From: Polynucleobacter sp. IMCC 30228
Lineage (GTDB): Bacteria; Pseudomonadota; Gammaproteobacteria; Burkholderiales; Burkholderiaceae
Length of the DNA stretch: 64,000 nt
NCBI RefSeq assembly: GCF_021395205.1
Contig: NZ_JAJVCS010000001.1
Coordinates: 434,001-498,000 of the forward strand
Reading direction: 5' to 3'
Shown: piece after piece, positions 9,946-20,199 of the stretch
Position numbering within the stretch: position 1 is the stretch's first letter
How the letters are laid out: each line of letters begins with the position of its first letter
Translations under genes and position numbers: made by a program
The notes under the pieces: model-generated
The model's input: only the letters and a program-made list of their open reading frames with translations
Told to the model about the DNA's origin: nothing
The model's database searches: none

Positions 9946-11049
9946 ATGCAATCAAATGGTTCAGTAGCACCCACTTCAACAGTACCTGCCTTTTTCGGTT
10001 CGGCAAGGTATACGCGTGGCGCCCTTTTACCCCAGCTCTTGCAAGAGCGCATTTTAATTTTAGATGGCGCAATGGGCACCATGATTCAGCAGCGGAAGCT
10101 TTCTGAAGCCGACTATCGCGGCTTGCCGGCGAGTCAGCGTTTTGCGCAGCATGCCAGCGATGTTAAGGGGAATAACGAGTTATTAGTTTTAACGCAGCCA
10201 CAAATTATTCGCGACATCCACGATCAATATCTTGCGGCGGGCGCCGACATTATCGAGACCAATACCTTTGGCGCCACCACCGTTGCGCAAGATGATTACC
10301 GCATGCCCGAGCTAGCTCGTGAAATGAATGAACAAGCCGCGCGTATTGCTCACGAGGCTTGTGTGGCCTATAGCACAGCAGATAAGCCGCGGTTTGCAGC
10401 TGGTGCCATTGGCCCAACTCCTAAAACTGCGAGTATATCTCCTGAAGTGAATGACCCTGGCGCGCGAAATGTAACCTTTGACATTTTACGCAAAGCCTAT
10501 CGCGAACAAATTGAAGGTTTGTTTGCTGGAGGTGTCGATTTATTTTTAGTTGAAACTATTTTTGACACTTTAAATGCTAAGGCAGCGTTATTTGCGCTCG
10601 ATGAATTTTTTGAAGAAACTGGAGAACTTTTACCAGTGATGATTTCTGGTACCGTCACCGATGCGTCGGGGCGCATTTTATCTGGCCAAACGGTTGAGGC
10701 ATTTTGGAACAGTTTGCGTCATATTAAGCCGCTGACTTTCGGCCTTAATTGTGCTTTAGGAGCGGCTTTAATGCGCCCTTATATCGCCGAATTAGCGCGG
10801 GTTTGCGATACGGCAATTTCCTGCTATCCGAATGCCGGCTTACCGAACCCCATGAGCGATACGGGCTTTGATGAAACCCCCGCAATGACTTCCGGATTAA
10901 TTGATGGTTTTGCAGCCGATGGTTTAGTCAATTTAGTAGGCGGCTGTTGCGGCACTACGCCAGAGCATATTCGAGCTATCGCCACCGCAGTAGCCCGCCG
11001 TAAACCCAGGGCGTTTTATCGTGAAAATTCACCTGAAGTCTTGTCATGA
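9946..11049 (+). CDS. metH: Methionine synthase, homocysteine-binding module (split MetH, part 1)
   Basis: This 367-residue protein is the homocysteine S-methyltransferase module of cobalamin-dependent methionine synthase. It contains [12 protein letters not shown] at the N-terminal end of the barrel and the zinc-binding cysteines in LNCALGA and [12 protein letters not shown], which activate the homocysteine thiol. In most enterobacteria this module is fused to the rest of MetH. Here it ends at a TGA that overlaps the ATG of the next gene (ATGA), so the two parts are probably translationally coupled and assemble into one enzyme. A two-gene metH is known from Burkholderia and Ralstonia relatives, so this is not a frameshift. 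Confidence 0.95.
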   Translation: MQSNGSVAPTSTVPAFFGSARYTRGALLPQLLQERILILDGAMGTMIQQRKLSEADYRGLPASQRFAQHASDVKGNNELLVLTQPQIIRDIHDQYLAAGADIIETNTFGATTVAQDDYRMPELAREMNEQAARIAHEACVAYSTADKPRFAAGAIGPTPKTASISPEVNDPGARNVTFDILRKAYREQIEGLFAGGVDLFLVETIFDTLNAKAALFALDEFFEETGELLPVMISGTVTDASGRILSGQTVEAFWNSLRHIKPLTFGLNCALGAALMRPYIAELARVCDTAISCYPNAGLPNPMSDTGFDETPAMTSGLIDGFAADGLVNLVGGCCGTTPEHIRAIATAVARRKPRAFYRENSPEVLS

Positions 11050-13781
11050 GTGATATCAAGCCGATGCGCTTAGCTGGCTTAGAGCCCTGCAATATCACTC
11101 CTGCAGTGGGCTTTGTCAATATCGGTGAGCGTACCAATGTAACTGGCTCAAAAGCTTTCGCGCGCATGATTTTGAATAATCAATTTGATGAAGCTTTGGC
11201 GGTCGCCCGCCAACAAGTTGAAAATGGTGCGCAGGTAATTGATATCAATATGGATGAGGCGATGCTGGATTCCGAGGCGGCAATGACCCGCTTTTTGAAT
11301 TTAATTGCCTCAGAGCCAGATATTGCTAGAGTTCCCATCATGCTTGATTCGTCGAAATGGACGGTGATTGAAGCTGGCCTAAAGTGCGTGCAAGGCAAAT
11401 CCATTGTGAATTCTATTTCCCTTAAAGAAGGTGAAGACGCATTCCGTAAACAAGCGCGTTTAGTTAAACGCTATGGCGCGGCTACTGTAGTAATGGCTTT
11501 TGACGAGCAAGGTCAAGCTGACACCTTTAAGCGCAAAACTGAAATTTGCCAACGCTGCTACAACTTGTTGGTCGGTGAGATGGGCTTTCCTGCTGAAGAT
11601 ATTATTTTTGATCCGAATATTTTTGCGATCGCCACCGGCATTGAAGAGCATGATAATTATGCGGTTGATTTTATTAACGCTACTCGCTGGATAAAAGCCA
11701 ATTTACCCGGCGCAAAAGTAAGCGGCGGGGTTTCTAATGTCAGCTTTTCTTTCCGCGGCAATGATCGCGTTCGCGAGGCCATTCATACCGTATTTCTCTA
11801 TCATGCCATTCAAGCTGGCATGGACATGGCGATTGTCAATGCCGGGCAACTAGGTGTGTATGCTGATCTTGACCCAGAGTTACTCGAACGTGTTGAAGAT
11901 GTCGTACTCAATCGCTTTAAAGAAAAAGATGGCCAAACCCCTACTGAACGTTTATTAGCGATAGCCGCAACTTTTAAAGGCGATGCTAGTAAGCAAGTAG
12001 AAAATTTAGTTTGGCGAGAGGCGCCAGTTCGCGAGCGCTTAACCCATGCTTTGGTCCACGGCATCACCACATTTATTGTTGACGATACCGAGACTTTACG
12101 CGCAGAAATTATGGGAGCGGGTGGCAGGCCAATTGAGGTAATCGAAGGCCCACTAATGGATGGCATGAATGTGGTTGGCGATTTATTTGGTGCTGGAAAA
12201 ATGTTTTTACCGCAAGTCGTTAAAAGCGCGCGCGTTATGAAGCAGGCTGTTGCGGTATTAATTCCCTACATTGAAGAAGAAAAACGTTTGCATATCGCTG
12301 GTGGTGGTGAAGCGAAGGCCAAAGGCAAAATTGTGATGGCCACAGTTAAAGGCGATGTACACGATATTGGTAAAAACATTGTTACTGTGGTTCTGCAGTG
12401 TAATAATTTTGACGTTATTAATATGGGCGTGATGGTGCCTTGCGCCGAAATTTTAAAGAAAGCCAAAGAAGAGCAGGCCGACATTGTTGGCCTGTCTGGC
12501 TTGATTACACCTTCACTTGAAGAAATGACCTATGTAGCCCAAGAGATGCAACGCGATACCTATTTTCGCGACCGTTTATTACCTTTAATGATTGGCGGCG
12601 CGACCACTTCTCGGGTACATACTGCCGTCAAAATTGCCCCGCACTATGATGGTCCAGTGGTCTATGTACCCGATGCTTCGCGCTCAGTTTCGGTAGCGTC
12701 AAGTTTACTTTCCGATGAGGGCGCAAAAAAATTCATTTCTGAATTACAGGAAGATTATGTCCGTATCCGCGACCAACACGCGAACAAACGCAAGACGCCT
12801 CTCATTTCTTTAGAGGCGGCACGCAAAAATCAGGAATGTATTAATTGGCAAAATTGGGTTCCACACAAACCCAAATTTATTGGTCGGCGGCTCTTTAAAA
12901 ATTACTCACTTGCTGAAATAGCCCCCTTTATTGACTGGACTCCCTTTTTTCAAACTTGGGATTTGGCAGGTAAGTTTCCAGCAATATTGGATGATGAAGT
13001 TGTTGGCGTGGAAGCGCGCAAAGTATTTGCAGATGCACAGGCAATGTTGGAAAAATTAATTAAAGGCCAATGGTTGCAGGCAGATGGCGTAATGGCTTTT
13101 TATCCCGCCAACACGGTTGGCGACGATATCGTTTTATATACTGATGAAGCCCGCAATCACCCCTTATTTGTTTGGCATAACTTGCGCCAACAGAGCGAAC
13201 GACCCGTAGTCGATGGCCAACGGCGCCCGAACCGCAGCTTAGCCGACTACGTTGCACCGCATGCCACTGGCATTGCTGATTATGTAGGTTGTTTTGCGGT
13301 GACTACAGGCCACGGGGTCGAGAAAAAAGTGGCGCAATTTCAAGCGCAACATGATGATTACAGTGCAATTATGCTTAAAGCACTAGCCGATCGTTTAGCT
13401 GAGGCATTCGCTGAATTAATGCATTGGCGGGCGCGTACCGATTTATGGGGTTACGCCACGAACGAACAACTTAGTAATGAGCAAATGATTGCTGAGCAAT
13501 ACCAAGGTATTCGCCCAGCGCCAGGTTACCCGGCTTGTCCTGCCCATGAAGTGAAGTTAGATTTATTACGTGTACTCGGCTCAGAAGATATTGGGATGAG
13601 CTTAACAGAATCATTCGCGATGAACCCTGCTTCGAGTGTTAGTGGCTTTTATTTAGGTCATCCCGAAGCCCGTTATTTTAATGTGGGCAAAGTAGGTCAA
13701 GATCAATTGGCAGATTTAGCTAAAAGACGCAATGAAACAATTGAAGTGGTACAGCGCTCCTTAGCAAGTCAATTCGACTAG
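11046..13781 (+). CDS. metH: Methionine synthase, folate/cobalamin/activation modules (split MetH, part 2)
   Basis: A 911-residue protein holding the rest of MetH. A pterin-binding barrel comes first ([27 protein letters not shown]). The cap and B12-binding domains follow, with the cobalamin histidine motif [10 protein letters not shown] near residue 437, and then the SAM-dependent reactivation domain ([35 protein letters not shown]). It transfers a methyl group from methyl-tetrahydrofolate through cobalamin to homocysteine held by the partner encoded just upstream. The start overlaps the metH part 1 stop by four bases. Confidence 0.96.
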   Translation: MSDIKPMRLAGLEPCNITPAVGFVNIGERTNVTGSKAFARMILNNQFDEALAVARQQVENGAQVIDINMDEAMLDSEAAMTRFLNLIASEPDIARVPIMLDSSKWTVIEAGLKCVQGKSIVNSISLKEGEDAFRKQARLVKRYGAATVVMAFDEQGQADTFKRKTEICQRCYNLLVGEMGFPAEDIIFDPNIFAIATGIEEHDNYAVDFINATRWIKANLPGAKVSGGVSNVSFSFRGNDRVREAIHTVFLYHAIQAGMDMAIVNAGQLGVYADLDPELLERVEDVVLNRFKEKDGQTPTERLLAIAATFKGDASKQVENLVWREAPVRERLTHALVHGITTFIVDDTETLRAEIMGAGGRPIEVIEGPLMDGMNVVGDLFGAGKMFLPQVVKSARVMKQAVAVLIPYIEEEKRLHIAGGGEAKAKGKIVMATVKGDVHDIGKNIVTVVLQCNNFDVINMGVMVPCAEILKKAKEEQADIVGLSGLITPSLEEMTYVAQEMQRDTYFRDRLLPLMIGGATTSRVHTAVKIAPHYDGPVVYVPDASRSVSVASSLLSDEGAKKFISELQEDYVRIRDQHANKRKTPLISLEAARKNQECINWQNWVPHKPKFIGRRLFKNYSLAEIAPFIDWTPFFQTWDLAGKFPAILDDEVVGVEARKVFADAQAMLEKLIKGQWLQADGVMAFYPANTVGDDIVLYTDEARNHPLFVWHNLRQQSERPVVDGQRRPNRSLADYVAPHATGIADYVGCFAVTTGHGVEKKVAQFQAQHDDYSAIMLKALADRLAEAFAELMHWRARTDLWGYATNEQLSNEQMIAEQYQGIRPAPGYPACPAHEVKLDLLRVLGSEDIGMSLTESFAMNPASSVSGFYLGHPEARYFNVGKVGQDQLADLAKRRNETIEVVQRSLASQFD

Positions 13782-13811
13782 GACAGTACCTGCAACTGAT
13801 TGCAACGCAGT

Positions 13812-14144
13812 TTAGATGTCCCACACCAGAGGTTCTTGCGCCGCCGCCGCCTGCTTCATGAGCTCTAAAAATGGAAAGGCCCGCCTGCCGAGAGGATCGC
13901 CTTTTGCCATTGCCGAGCTAGAGTGAGCTCCTTGGGATTGGGTTTGGGGCTGAGTTTGGGATTGGCGTTGCTGTTGATCTTGAATAATAGCGCTTTCAAG
14001 GAGCCAAATTAAATTTGGCAGTTCAGCGGCAGTCAAAATGCCGCGTTGCTCAAGGGGCTTGCCCAAGATTGTAAAAATGCGTTCACTCAGATCACTTAAC
14101 ATGATCACCTCGGGGCCGGCTTTAGAATGAAAATGGTAAATCAT
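13812..14144 (-). CDS. DUF1840 domain-containing protein
   Basis: A 110-residue protein starting MIYHFHSKAGPEVIML, a pattern typical of DUF1840, a family of small proteins of unknown function seen mainly in betaproteobacteria. An N-terminal folded part (residues 1-60) is followed by a Gln/Ser-rich stretch and a short C-terminal conserved block (PLGRRAFPFLELMKQA). It is transcribed divergently from argS, with about 40 bases between the starts, and convergently with metH. No function can be assigned. Confidence 0.82.
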   Translation of the reverse strand: MIYHFHSKAGPEVIMLSDLSERIFTILGKPLEQRGILTAAELPNLIWLLESAIIQDQQQRQSQTQPQTQSQGAHSSSAMAKGDPLGRRAFPFLELMKQAAAAQEPLVWDI

Positions 14145-14185
14145 CTGTCGAGCTTACCATTGCTGCCTGATAAACTCATTAATCT

Positions 14186-15937
14186 ATGTTGACAACCCAA
14201 AAGAACCATTTAATTCAGCTCTTAAGTGAAGCTTTAAAACAGACAGCACTCGCTCACGGTTTGTCGCCAACTGACATACCAGTACCCCAGCTCGAACGGC
14301 CAAAATCGACTGATCATGGTGATGTGGCTTGCAATATTGCCATGCAAGTAGCAAAGCTATGGCAGCTTAAGCCGCGTGATTTAGCGCAAACCTTAATTAG
14401 CCATTTAACAAACCAAGCCAATTATGCCGACTTCATTGCTGCTGCTGAAGTTGCTGGGCCTGGTTTTATTAATTTTCGCCTGACCAATCAAGCTAAAACA
14501 GCGGTTATTAAAGAGATCTTAGTTGAGCAAGCGCGCTTTGGCTTAGTCAAGTTAGCGCCCTCAGCGGGAAATGCAAAACCAGCCAAAGTGATGATCGAAT
14601 TTGTTTCAGCTAACCCTACTGGCCCATTGCATGTAGGGCATGGGCGACAGGCAGCCCTAGGAGACGCCATTGCTAATTTACTCAGCACCCAAGGATTAGC
14701 AGTTCACCGCGAGTTTTATTACAACGATGCAGGTGTGCAAATTGCCAACCTAGCCCTCTCAGTGCAGGCGCGCTTAAGTGGGCTCAAGCCAGGCGATAGT
14801 GCATGGCCAGAGTTAGCATATAACGGTGAGTACATTGCCGATATTGCAACAGCATATCGCGCTTTGCCAGCGCATCACTCAGAGACCGATCTTGAATCAA
14901 TTCGTCAATTTGCGGTTGCTTATTTACGGGCAGAACAAGACCTGGATTTAAGTATTTTTGGGGTGCAATTTGATCAGTACTACTTAGAGTCTTCTCTATA
15001 TGCCGATGGCAGCGTGGCCCACATTGTCGCTGACTTAGAGGCCGCTGGTAAAACCTATGAGACCGATGGTGCTTTGTGGCTCAAAACGACTGCAGACGGC
15101 GATGATAAAGATCGGGTGATGCGAAAGTCTGACGGCAGTTATACCTATTTTGTACCCGATGTTGCCTATCATGCGAGTAAATGGCAGCGGGGTTATCAGC
15201 AGGTCATCAATATTCAGGGTAGTGATCACCATGGCACCATCATGCGCGTCCGCGCAGGTTTACAGGGGGTGGCACAGCAACGTCAGTGGGCCATTCCCAG
15301 TAATTACCCAGCCTATGTTTTGCATAAAATGGTTACGGTGATGCGCAATGGCGAAGTCGTGAAATTATCGAAACGCGCTGGATCTTATGTCACGGTGCGC
15401 GATTTAATTGAATGGTCGGGTGGTATTCATGACGCCATGACAGCGGAGGAGCGTGAGTTGGCGTTACAACGCGGACGTGATGCAGTCCGCTTCTTTTTAA
15501 TTTCGCGCAAAGCCGATACGGAGTTTATTTTTGATGTTGATTTAGCCTTGCAACAAAACGACGAAAACCCAGTTTTTTATGTCCAGTATGCTCACGCCCG
15601 AATTTGCTCCATTCTGGCGCAATGGCATGGTTCTCCTGCTGATTTAGCTACAGCAAACTTCAGTCTATTAAGTAGTAAAGCTGCCGATCATTTGCTGCGG
15701 CGATTAGCTGAATATCCAGAATTACTTGCTACGGCCGCGGCCGATTTAGCCCCCCATGCACTCGCCTTTTATTTACGCGATTTAGCCGGCGATTTTCATA
15801 CCTTTTACAATGCAGATCGTGTCTTAGTGGATGATCTCGAGTTAAAAAATGCTCGCTTAGCTTTATTAGCGGCGACCCGTCAGGTAATTCAGAATGGCTT
15901 GGCTGTTTTGGGGGTATCAGCCCCGAGCAAAATGTAA
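14186..15937 (+). CDS. argS: Arginine--tRNA ligase
   Basis: Class I aminoacyl-tRNA synthetase that charges tRNA-Arg. The 583-residue frame has the arginyl-specific N-terminal Add-1 domain ([15 protein letters not shown]), the HIGH signature as HVGHGR (about residue 148), the KMSKS-equivalent KLSKRAG (about residue 393) and the DALR anticodon-binding domain at the C-terminus. The length is normal for the family. A SPOR protein and dsbA follow in the same direction with small gaps, so the three may be cotranscribed. Confidence 0.97.
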   Translation: MLTTQKNHLIQLLSEALKQTALAHGLSPTDIPVPQLERPKSTDHGDVACNIAMQVAKLWQLKPRDLAQTLISHLTNQANYADFIAAAEVAGPGFINFRLTNQAKTAVIKEILVEQARFGLVKLAPSAGNAKPAKVMIEFVSANPTGPLHVGHGRQAALGDAIANLLSTQGLAVHREFYYNDAGVQIANLALSVQARLSGLKPGDSAWPELAYNGEYIADIATAYRALPAHHSETDLESIRQFAVAYLRAEQDLDLSIFGVQFDQYYLESSLYADGSVAHIVADLEAAGKTYETDGALWLKTTADGDDKDRVMRKSDGSYTYFVPDVAYHASKWQRGYQQVINIQGSDHHGTIMRVRAGLQGVAQQRQWAIPSNYPAYVLHKMVTVMRNGEVVKLSKRAGSYVTVRDLIEWSGGIHDAMTAEERELALQRGRDAVRFFLISRKADTEFIFDVDLALQQNDENPVFYVQYAHARICSILAQWHGSPADLATANFSLLSSKAADHLLRRLAEYPELLATAAADLAPHALAFYLRDLAGDFHTFYNADRVLVDDLELKNARLALLAATRQVIQNGLAVLGVSAPSKM

Positions 15938-15946
15938 GATGAGGGG

Positions 15947-16537
15947 ATGAAAGTGAAATCGACAAGAGAATTTGGGGGTACCTTATTGGGTTTAATTCTC
16001 GGGCTAACATTAGGCCTTGCTTTAGCTTTGGGGGTAGCTTTTTATTTATCGAAAACGCCCCCGCAAGAAAAGCCCGGAATTCGGGCGCCGAACTTACCAT
16101 TAACGATTAAACCCGCCGTTCCAGTTGAAGAAGAGGGCGCCCCAGCTGCCACCCCATTAGATTTGAATAAGCCCTTGCAAGGAAAAAAACCACCTAGCAA
16201 TACGGAAGCTAGCCCCGATCCGATTCGCGATATTGCCAATGGCAAAAAACCTGAGCAAAAGCCAGCAGATGTCAAAGCCCCAGAAGCCAAGAATACCGAA
16301 CCCATTTTCTTTGTCCAAGTAGGCGCTTACAGCAAAAAAGCTGAGGCCGATGCACAAAAGGCAAACTTAGCAATTCAGGGTATTGAGGCGCAAATGAGTG
16401 AAGCATCAGTCGAGGGTAGTGTCGTATGGCGTGTGCGGATTGGCCCATTTGTCTCAACTGAAGATACCAAAGCAATTACTAATAAATTAAGTAGTCTTGG
16501 CATGAAACCCACTATTATTCGAGCAAATAAATCATGA
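15947..16537 (+). CDS. SPOR domain-containing protein (FtsN-like)
   Basis: A 196-residue single-pass inner-membrane protein. A cytoplasmic N-terminus and one transmembrane helix (about residues 10-35, Leu/Gly-rich) are followed by a Pro/Lys-rich periplasmic linker and a C-terminal SPOR domain (about 120-195, FFVQVGAYSKKAEADAQKA). SPOR domains bind denuded septal peptidoglycan, so a role at the division site is likely; FtsN itself is the best-known member. The gene lies nine bases after argS, and its stop overlaps the dsbA start by four bases. Confidence 0.88.
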   Translation: MKVKSTREFGGTLLGLILGLTLGLALALGVAFYLSKTPPQEKPGIRAPNLPLTIKPAVPVEEEGAPAATPLDLNKPLQGKKPPSNTEASPDPIRDIANGKKPEQKPADVKAPEAKNTEPIFFVQVGAYSKKAEADAQKANLAIQGIEAQMSEASVEGSVVWRVRIGPFVSTEDTKAITNKLSSLGMKPTIIRANKS

Positions 16538-17301
16538 TTTCACCCCTTTCTTTTTATCGTCAACTTTGTGTTCGTGGCTTATTAGTAGCCTTTAGTCTTT
16601 TGCCCTTGGGGCAGCTGAGTGCGCAAATCATAGGCCAAACGGCAGGCCAAACCGCAGGCCAAACCGCAGGCCAAACCGCAGGCCAAGCGGCAGGTAGCGC
16701 AGCGTCTAATATTAAGCCTCAGCCTGGCAATCAAAAAATTCAAGAGGGTATTGACTACCGCATTTCAACTGCCCCGCAACCCGTCGAAACCAAAAACAAA
16801 GTCGAGGTAATTGAATTTTTTTGGTACGGCTGCCCGCATTGTTTTGAGTTTGAACCCGAACTTAGTGCTTGGGCTAGTCGCCAAGGTAAAGACGTAGTAT
16901 TTAAACGTATACCAGTGGCATTTAGAGACGATTTTTTAGTGCATAGTCAGCTATTTTTTACGCTCGAAGCCATGGGCAAAGGGGATGCCTTAAATAATAA
17001 AGTCATGACCGCGATTCATAAAGAAAACAAACGACTACTAACGGAAAATGACATTGCCGATTGGGCAGTCAGTCAGGGGCTCGATCGCAATACCTTTCTT
17101 ACCACCTTTCGCTCATTTGCTACCGTATCAAAAGCACGGAATGCCAATCAACAATCGACTAACTATCGTATTGACGGTGTGCCAACGGTGGTTATTCAAG
17201 GGCGCTATGTTACTTCTCCATCGATTGCAGGAACCAAAACAAAAGCCATTCAAACAATGGATTATTTAGTCGACAAAGTGCGCAAAGAGAAGTACAAATA
17301 A
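16534..17301 (+). CDS. dsbA: Thiol:disulfide interchange protein DsbA (with N-terminal GQTA repeats)
   Basis: Periplasmic oxidase that introduces disulphides into exported proteins. After a signal peptide (LLVAFSLLPLGQLSAQ) comes an unusual low-complexity linker of repeated GQTA, then the thioredoxin-fold domain with active site CPHC (C100, C103) in FFWYGCPHCFEFEPE and the cis-proline loop GVPTVV. It overlaps the SPOR gene by four bases. The linker comes from a 12-bp tandem repeat and is not part of the DsbA fold. The partner DsbB is not in the window. Periplasmic c-type cytochrome and oxidase assembly proteins encoded later are possible clients. Confidence 0.93.
   Translation: MISPLSFYRQLCVRGLLVAFSLLPLGQLSAQIIGQTAGQTAGQTAGQTAGQAAGSAASNIKPQPGNQKIQEGIDYRISTAPQPVETKNKVEVIEFFWYGCPHCFEFEPELSAWASRQGKDVVFKRIPVAFRDDFLVHSQLFFTLEAMGKGDALNNKVMTAIHKENKRLLTENDIADWAVSQGLDRNTFLTTFRSFATVSKARNANQQSTNYRIDGVPTVVIQGRYVTSPSIAGTKTKAIQTMDYLVDKVRKEKYK
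16633..16692 (+). repeat. 12-bp tandem repeat, five copies, coding GQTA units
   Basis: Five consecutive 12-base units of GGCCAAACCGCA type lie just after the DsbA signal peptide. The middle three are identical, and the first and last each carry substitutions. Each unit encodes Gly-Gln-Thr/Ala-Ala. Because the unit is a multiple of three, changes in copy number keep the reading frame. Confidence 0.95.
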
Positions 17302-17317
17302 ATACTGAAGAACAGCA

Positions 17318-18100
17318 TTAAATTTTGACAAAGTGACGCAAAATCCAAAAGTAAATTGGGTACGGTAACAGGCGTAAGAATTTTAAAAATCGCGAGAACC
17401 GTTTAGGAAAGTGAATGTCAAATTTACCCTGTTGAATACCGGCTAAAATTTCTTGCGCTGCTGTTTCTGGGCTGATTAGTGCGGGCATCACAAAATCATT
17501 TTGGGCGGTTGCTGGGGTTTCTACAAAACCGGGCGAGATCATGTGCACACTTAATCCGCGGGGTTGCAAATCATAGAATAAAGCCTCACAAAAATTAATC
17601 ATTGCCGCTTTGCTGGGACCGTAAGCGAGCGCTTTGGGTAAGCCACTATAGCCGGCTACGCTACCCACAATGGCAATATGGCCAGCATGTTGTTCAAGCA
17701 TATCGGGCAGAACTGCAGCTACAGCCCGCATGGGGCCGAGTACATTTGCTTGTACGGTTTGCTCAGCAGCAGCAAGCGCAAAATTATCAGCCCGCAGCGG
17801 AATATATATCCCAGAAACAAAGAGTAATAAATCGAGCCCATGCCAAGCGCGCACAATTGCTTGATAGGCCAGATCAATTTGTTCTGCCTTAGTAACATCA
17901 AGGGGTAAGCTTAAACATTGATTAACTTGACCTAAGGCACAAAGGGTCTCTAGGCGCTCAAAGCGGCGTCCTGATAAGGCGACTCTTGCTCCTGCCGTAA
18001 TGAGTGTTTTTGCACATGCTTCACCAATTCCACTGGTGGCACCAATTACCCAGACCCGTAGGCCTGTAAATTGAGTAATTCCGGGTTGCTGCATGCTCAT
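17318..18100 (-). CDS. SDR family NAD(P)-dependent oxidoreductase
   Basis: A 260-residue short-chain dehydrogenase with the Rossmann glycine motif GATSGIG (about 20-26), catalytic Ser147, and the Tyr160-x3-Lys164 pair (YGPSK). The C-terminus carries a hydrophobic basic tail (FLKFLRLLPYPIYFWILRHF) that may associate with membranes. It is the last gene of the minus-strand operon with a cyclopropane-synthase-like methyltransferase, DUF1365 and an FAD oxidoreductase, and its start overlaps the upstream stop by four bases. By context it probably acts on a modified fatty-acyl chain; the substrate is unknown. Confidence 0.88.
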   Translation of the reverse strand: MSMQQPGITQFTGLRVWVIGATSGIGEACAKTLITAGARVALSGRRFERLETLCALGQVNQCLSLPLDVTKAEQIDLAYQAIVRAWHGLDLLLFVSGIYIPLRADNFALAAAEQTVQANVLGPMRAVAAVLPDMLEQHAGHIAIVGSVAGYSGLPKALAYGPSKAAMINFCEALFYDLQPRGLSVHMISPGFVETPATAQNDFVMPALISPETAAQEILAGIQQGKFDIHFPKRFSRFLKFLRLLPYPIYFWILRHFVKI

Positions 18101-19404
18101 GGCGACGGAATTGTGCTTGGCTGATGGCTTAACGTAAATTGCACGACATCAATGTTTTGCTCTGAAAAGCCAGCAGCACAATACATTAAATAAAAATTCC
18201 ATAAGCGAATAAAGGCCTCATCAAAGCCAAGTTGTTTTACCTCAGGCAATTTAGCGTTAAATTGCTCAAACCAGATGCCTAAGGTTTTGGCGTAATCTTT
18301 ACCAAAAGCAAATTCGCTGTCAATTTGTAACCCCGCTTGGTTAGCTTGAGCAATAAAAGCATCACGTGATGGCAACATTCCACCGGGGAAAACGTATTGC
18401 TGAATGAAGTCGGTACTATTGCGATAGCGCTCAAATAAGTCAGGGGCAATCACAATAGTTTGCACGCAGGCCTTGCCATTGGGTTTCAGGCAGGCTGCAA
18501 TACTTTGAAAATATTCGGGCCAATGGCTTTCACCTACTGCTTCAAACATTTCAATTGAAGCAATGCCATCAAACTGAGTATGACAGTCGCGATAATCTTG
18601 TAGGCGCACGACAAAACTAATCGGCTGATGGCTAGCGCGAGTGGAATTAACCGCATCAGCTTGACTGACCTGAGCGATACGCTCATGTGCAAATTTAGCT
18701 TGTTCGCTCGAGAGAGTTAGCCCAGTAATATTCAGGCCTGCGCGGGCAGCTACAGCCATAAAGCCACCCCAGCCACAGCCAATTTCAAGAACGCTATCAC
18801 CTGCTTTACATTGTAAGGAATCGAGAATGCGTTGATATTTAGCATTTTGGGCTTGAGCTAACGATGTTTGCCCCTGGGACTCAAACCATCCGCTGGAATA
18901 GGTCATCGTTTCATCTAGCCAGAGCCCATAAAACGCATTACCTAAATCATAGTGCGCATGAATATTCTTGCGGCTACCCGCTTTTGAGTTGCGTCTTAAC
19001 CAATGTTTAAATCGGTAGGCTAAGGATCCCACCCAGCTGCCATAAATTGCTTTTTCTAAAATAGTTCGATTTCGTATGGCTAACTCAAGTAGGAGCTTAA
19101 GGTTGGGCGTCTCCCATTTACCGCGAATATAACTTTCAGCAAAACCAATATCCCCATGGCGTAGGACATCTCTAAACAAACCCCAATCAAGCACATGAAT
19201 TTCAGCATGTAGAGCCTCGCTTACTTGCCCGAAGTGTTGAATTTCTCCATTTGGCAGAGCAATCGAAAGATGACCGGCACTTAAATGTCCAAGCATTTTT
19301 AAAATGGTTCTGGCGGCCAGCGGAATATTACGATAGCTAGCCGTATCGGCCCGTGCTTTTGAGAAATTGAGTTTAGCCAGTAAAGGCTGTCCAGGTCGAT
19401 TCAT
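18097..19404 (-). CDS. SAM-dependent methyltransferase, cyclopropane-fatty-acyl-phospholipid synthase family
   Basis: A 435-residue enzyme of the CFA-synthase/mycolic-acid methyltransferase family, which transfers a methyl or methylene group from SAM to the double bond of a membrane acyl chain. An N-terminal lipid-binding-like domain leads to NIHAHYDLGNAFYGLWLDETMTYSSG and the SAM-binding motif LEIGCGWGGF (about 206-215), with IEMFEAVGE further on. It overlaps DUF1365 and the SDR gene by four bases on each side. Whether it makes cyclopropanes or another methylated lipid cannot be told from sequence alone. Confidence 0.92.
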   Translation of the reverse strand: MNRPGQPLLAKLNFSKARADTASYRNIPLAARTILKMLGHLSAGHLSIALPNGEIQHFGQVSEALHAEIHVLDWGLFRDVLRHGDIGFAESYIRGKWETPNLKLLLELAIRNRTILEKAIYGSWVGSLAYRFKHWLRRNSKAGSRKNIHAHYDLGNAFYGLWLDETMTYSSGWFESQGQTSLAQAQNAKYQRILDSLQCKAGDSVLEIGCGWGGFMAVAARAGLNITGLTLSSEQAKFAHERIAQVSQADAVNSTRASHQPISFVVRLQDYRDCHTQFDGIASIEMFEAVGESHWPEYFQSIAACLKPNGKACVQTIVIAPDLFERYRNSTDFIQQYVFPGGMLPSRDAFIAQANQAGLQIDSEFAFGKDYAKTLGIWFEQFNAKLPEVKQLGFDEAFIRLWNFYLMYCAAGFSEQNIDVVQFTLSHQPSTIPSP

Positions 19405-20186
19405 CGGCTTACTTCAAATTCCGGTGGTTGGGGTTTTGAGTGAAAGGGCACGCCTTTAAGCCACAGCTTAATTGCTTGCCAATGAATTCGGGCAATCACG
19501 CCAATACTCATTAAAGGATAACTCAAGATGGCCAAGCGTAAATTGCGCCGATTTAAAGGTCGCTCAGTTCCGCTAATGCTTGTATTAATAAGGGCCTGAT
19601 CATCTTCAAGTAGCTCAATGCGATAAAGGGTACGATTTTTTGCTTGGCTATCTTGGGCAAATAAAAAGCGAAAATGGTAATTGCCCTGCACTTCACAAAA
19701 TGGTGAGACATGAAAGACTTTGCGACTCGCTAAGGTTTCACCAGAACGAATCGATTCGCCGGAATCTTTAGCCAGCAAATAACAATGCCGCTCGCCAAAG
19801 GTATTGTTGACTTCCGCCACAACGGCACGTACTTCACCGTTTGTGCGGGTACAAATCCAAAAACTCACGGGATTAAAGGTATAACCCAAAACCCGTGGAA
19901 AAGTTTGGAGCCAAATCTCGCCATCAACCCCATTAATCTGATATTGAGTTAAGAGTGCCTCTACCCAAGCCAGCGAATCTGCATTACCTTGACCATGATC
20001 TTTATCATAAAAGGAAATAAAGCGAAATTGATTGTCCCCCAAGCCATGACGGCTTAGTACTTGTGCATCAGTGCGCCGTAAGCGCAGCGGAATTTTGAGA
20101 GTAAAAACCCGATATCCAAATGAATTATGCTTAGGTCGAAAGCGGGTGTGTTTAACTACGCCGAAAGTGAGTTGAGCTTCTTTCAT
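19401..20186 (-). CDS. DUF1365 domain-containing protein
   Basis: A 261-residue protein of the DUF1365 family. Recognisable signatures are the N-terminal GVVKHTRFRPKHNSFGYRVF, the central PRVLGYTFNPVSFWIC and EVNNTFGERHCYLL, and the HVSPFCEVQGNYHFRF block. No biochemical activity is established, but the family repeatedly occurs with CFA-like synthases and FAD oxidoreductases in oxidative-stress lipid clusters, as it does here. It lies 13 bases after the FAD oxidoreductase and overlaps the methyltransferase start by four bases. Confidence 0.9.
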   Translation of the reverse strand: MKEAQLTFGVVKHTRFRPKHNSFGYRVFTLKIPLRLRRTDAQVLSRHGLGDNQFRFISFYDKDHGQGNADSLAWVEALLTQYQINGVDGEIWLQTFPRVLGYTFNPVSFWICTRTNGEVRAVVAEVNNTFGERHCYLLAKDSGESIRSGETLASRKVFHVSPFCEVQGNYHFRFLFAQDSQAKNRTLYRIELLEDDQALINTSISGTERPLNRRNLRLAILSYPLMSIGVIARIHWQAIKLWLKGVPFHSKPQPPEFEVSR

Positions 20187-20199
20187 GTAGTTTTCTCAA

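Noticed and set aside
11810..12166. Open frame of 118 codons antisense to metH part 2
   Set aside because: Composition is Ser/Arg/Thr-rich as expected for the reverse strand of a coding region, with no family motif.
9946..13781. metH as a frameshifted pseudogene
   Set aside because: Both halves have complete domain borders, their own starts and an ATGA coupling, and a split MetH is known in related genera.
16633..16692. CRISPR-like short repeats
   Set aside because: Units are 12 bases, directly adjacent without spacers, and in frame in dsbA, so this is a coding minisatellite.
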